Assembly: GCF_006542765.1 (NCBI RefSeq)
Contig: NZ_SKCD01000046.1
Location: 1-32,278 of the forward strand
Source: Paenibacillus luteus
GTDB taxonomy: Bacteria; Bacillota; Bacilli; Paenibacillales; Paenibacillaceae
DNA length: 32,278 nucleotides
Direction: 5' to 3'
Shown: positions 32,152-32,278 of the stretch, one piece after another
Layout: the number at the start of each line of letters is the position of its first letter
Numbering within the stretch: position 1 is the stretch's first letter
Translations under genes and position numbers: made by a program
Notes under the pieces: generated by a model
The model's database searches: none
The model's input: the letters and a program-made list of their open reading frames with translations, nothing else
What the model was told of the DNA's origin: nothing

Positions 32152-32278
32152 TTAACCTGAATTACGAAAGCCCATAGGAACAAGGACTTGAAAAAAACAA
32201 ATATGTAATAGCATCCATTTATGGATAGTGAATCTGCGAAGTCCATAGCGAATGATTAAATATGCCTACAACTTCCCC
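32152..32278. repeat. Right copy of the perfect 127-bp terminal inverted repeat
   Basis: The exact reverse complement of bases 1-127. It has no gene of its own. See the left copy for the assembly-based reading. Confidence 0.9.

Overview
The window reads as chromosomal DNA from a spore-forming, Gram-positive Bacillota of the Paenibacillaceae type (Paenibacillus or a close relative). The signs are a YheC/YheD-type spore-coat ATP-grasp protein, a very large cell-surface protein with cadherin-like, InlB-type and S-layer-homology (SLH) domains beside a MalT-like LuxR activator, an accessory SecA2 ATPase, lipoprotein-type siderophore uptake and AGGAGG-type ribosome binding sites. The species cannot be told from the sequence. 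Positions 1-127 and 32152-32278 are a perfect inverted repeat. This looks like a contig bounded on both sides by the same genomic repeat rather than a biological terminus.

Layout. 0.2-5.6 kb: a DoxX-like membrane protein; a minus-strand unit of a serine hydrolase, a LytTR regulator and a DUF3021-like membrane protein; a metallo-beta-lactamase-fold hydrolase; an ECF sigma factor overlapping a membrane-anchored, probable anti-sigma partner. 5.8-10.1 kb: a short YheC/D-like ATP-grasp protein, a 3 x 25-bp tandem repeat, then an XRE regulator, a small membrane protein and SecA2. 10.1-14.3 kb: a Fur-controlled siderophore-iron locus with an AraC regulator, a binding lipoprotein and two FecCD permeases but no ATPase. 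The AraC frame has no stop codon and runs through a complete promoter and Fur box into the lipoprotein gene. 14.4-21 kb: a small secreted protein, then a cell-surface protein of about 1,820 codons cut by one in-frame TAA into an N-terminal 1,426-aa part and a C-terminal SLH part. 21-23.7 kb: the MalT-like regulator, probably the activator of the surface-protein gene. 23.7-29.2 kb: an accessory zone with a decayed toxin-antitoxin pair, a roughly 0.7-kb non-coding stretch rich in nested complementary segments, a DisA_N/DAC-like nucleotide-domain protein with a TPR tail, and a MITE-like element. 29.2-32.1 kb: sulfurtransferase sseA, a stand-alone trpB and a DUF2569-like membrane protein.

How it fits together. 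Three copies of the sseA 3' end with its terminator lie in the same orientation: the intact gene near 29.2 kb and remnants near 24.55 and 15.07 kb. They divide 15-29 kb into two segments that look like successive insertions or duplications at one hotspot. The best candidates for something undescribed are in the inner segment: the DAC-like/TPR protein and the adjacent putative structured RNA. No transposase, integrase, CRISPR array, rRNA or tRNA was recognised.
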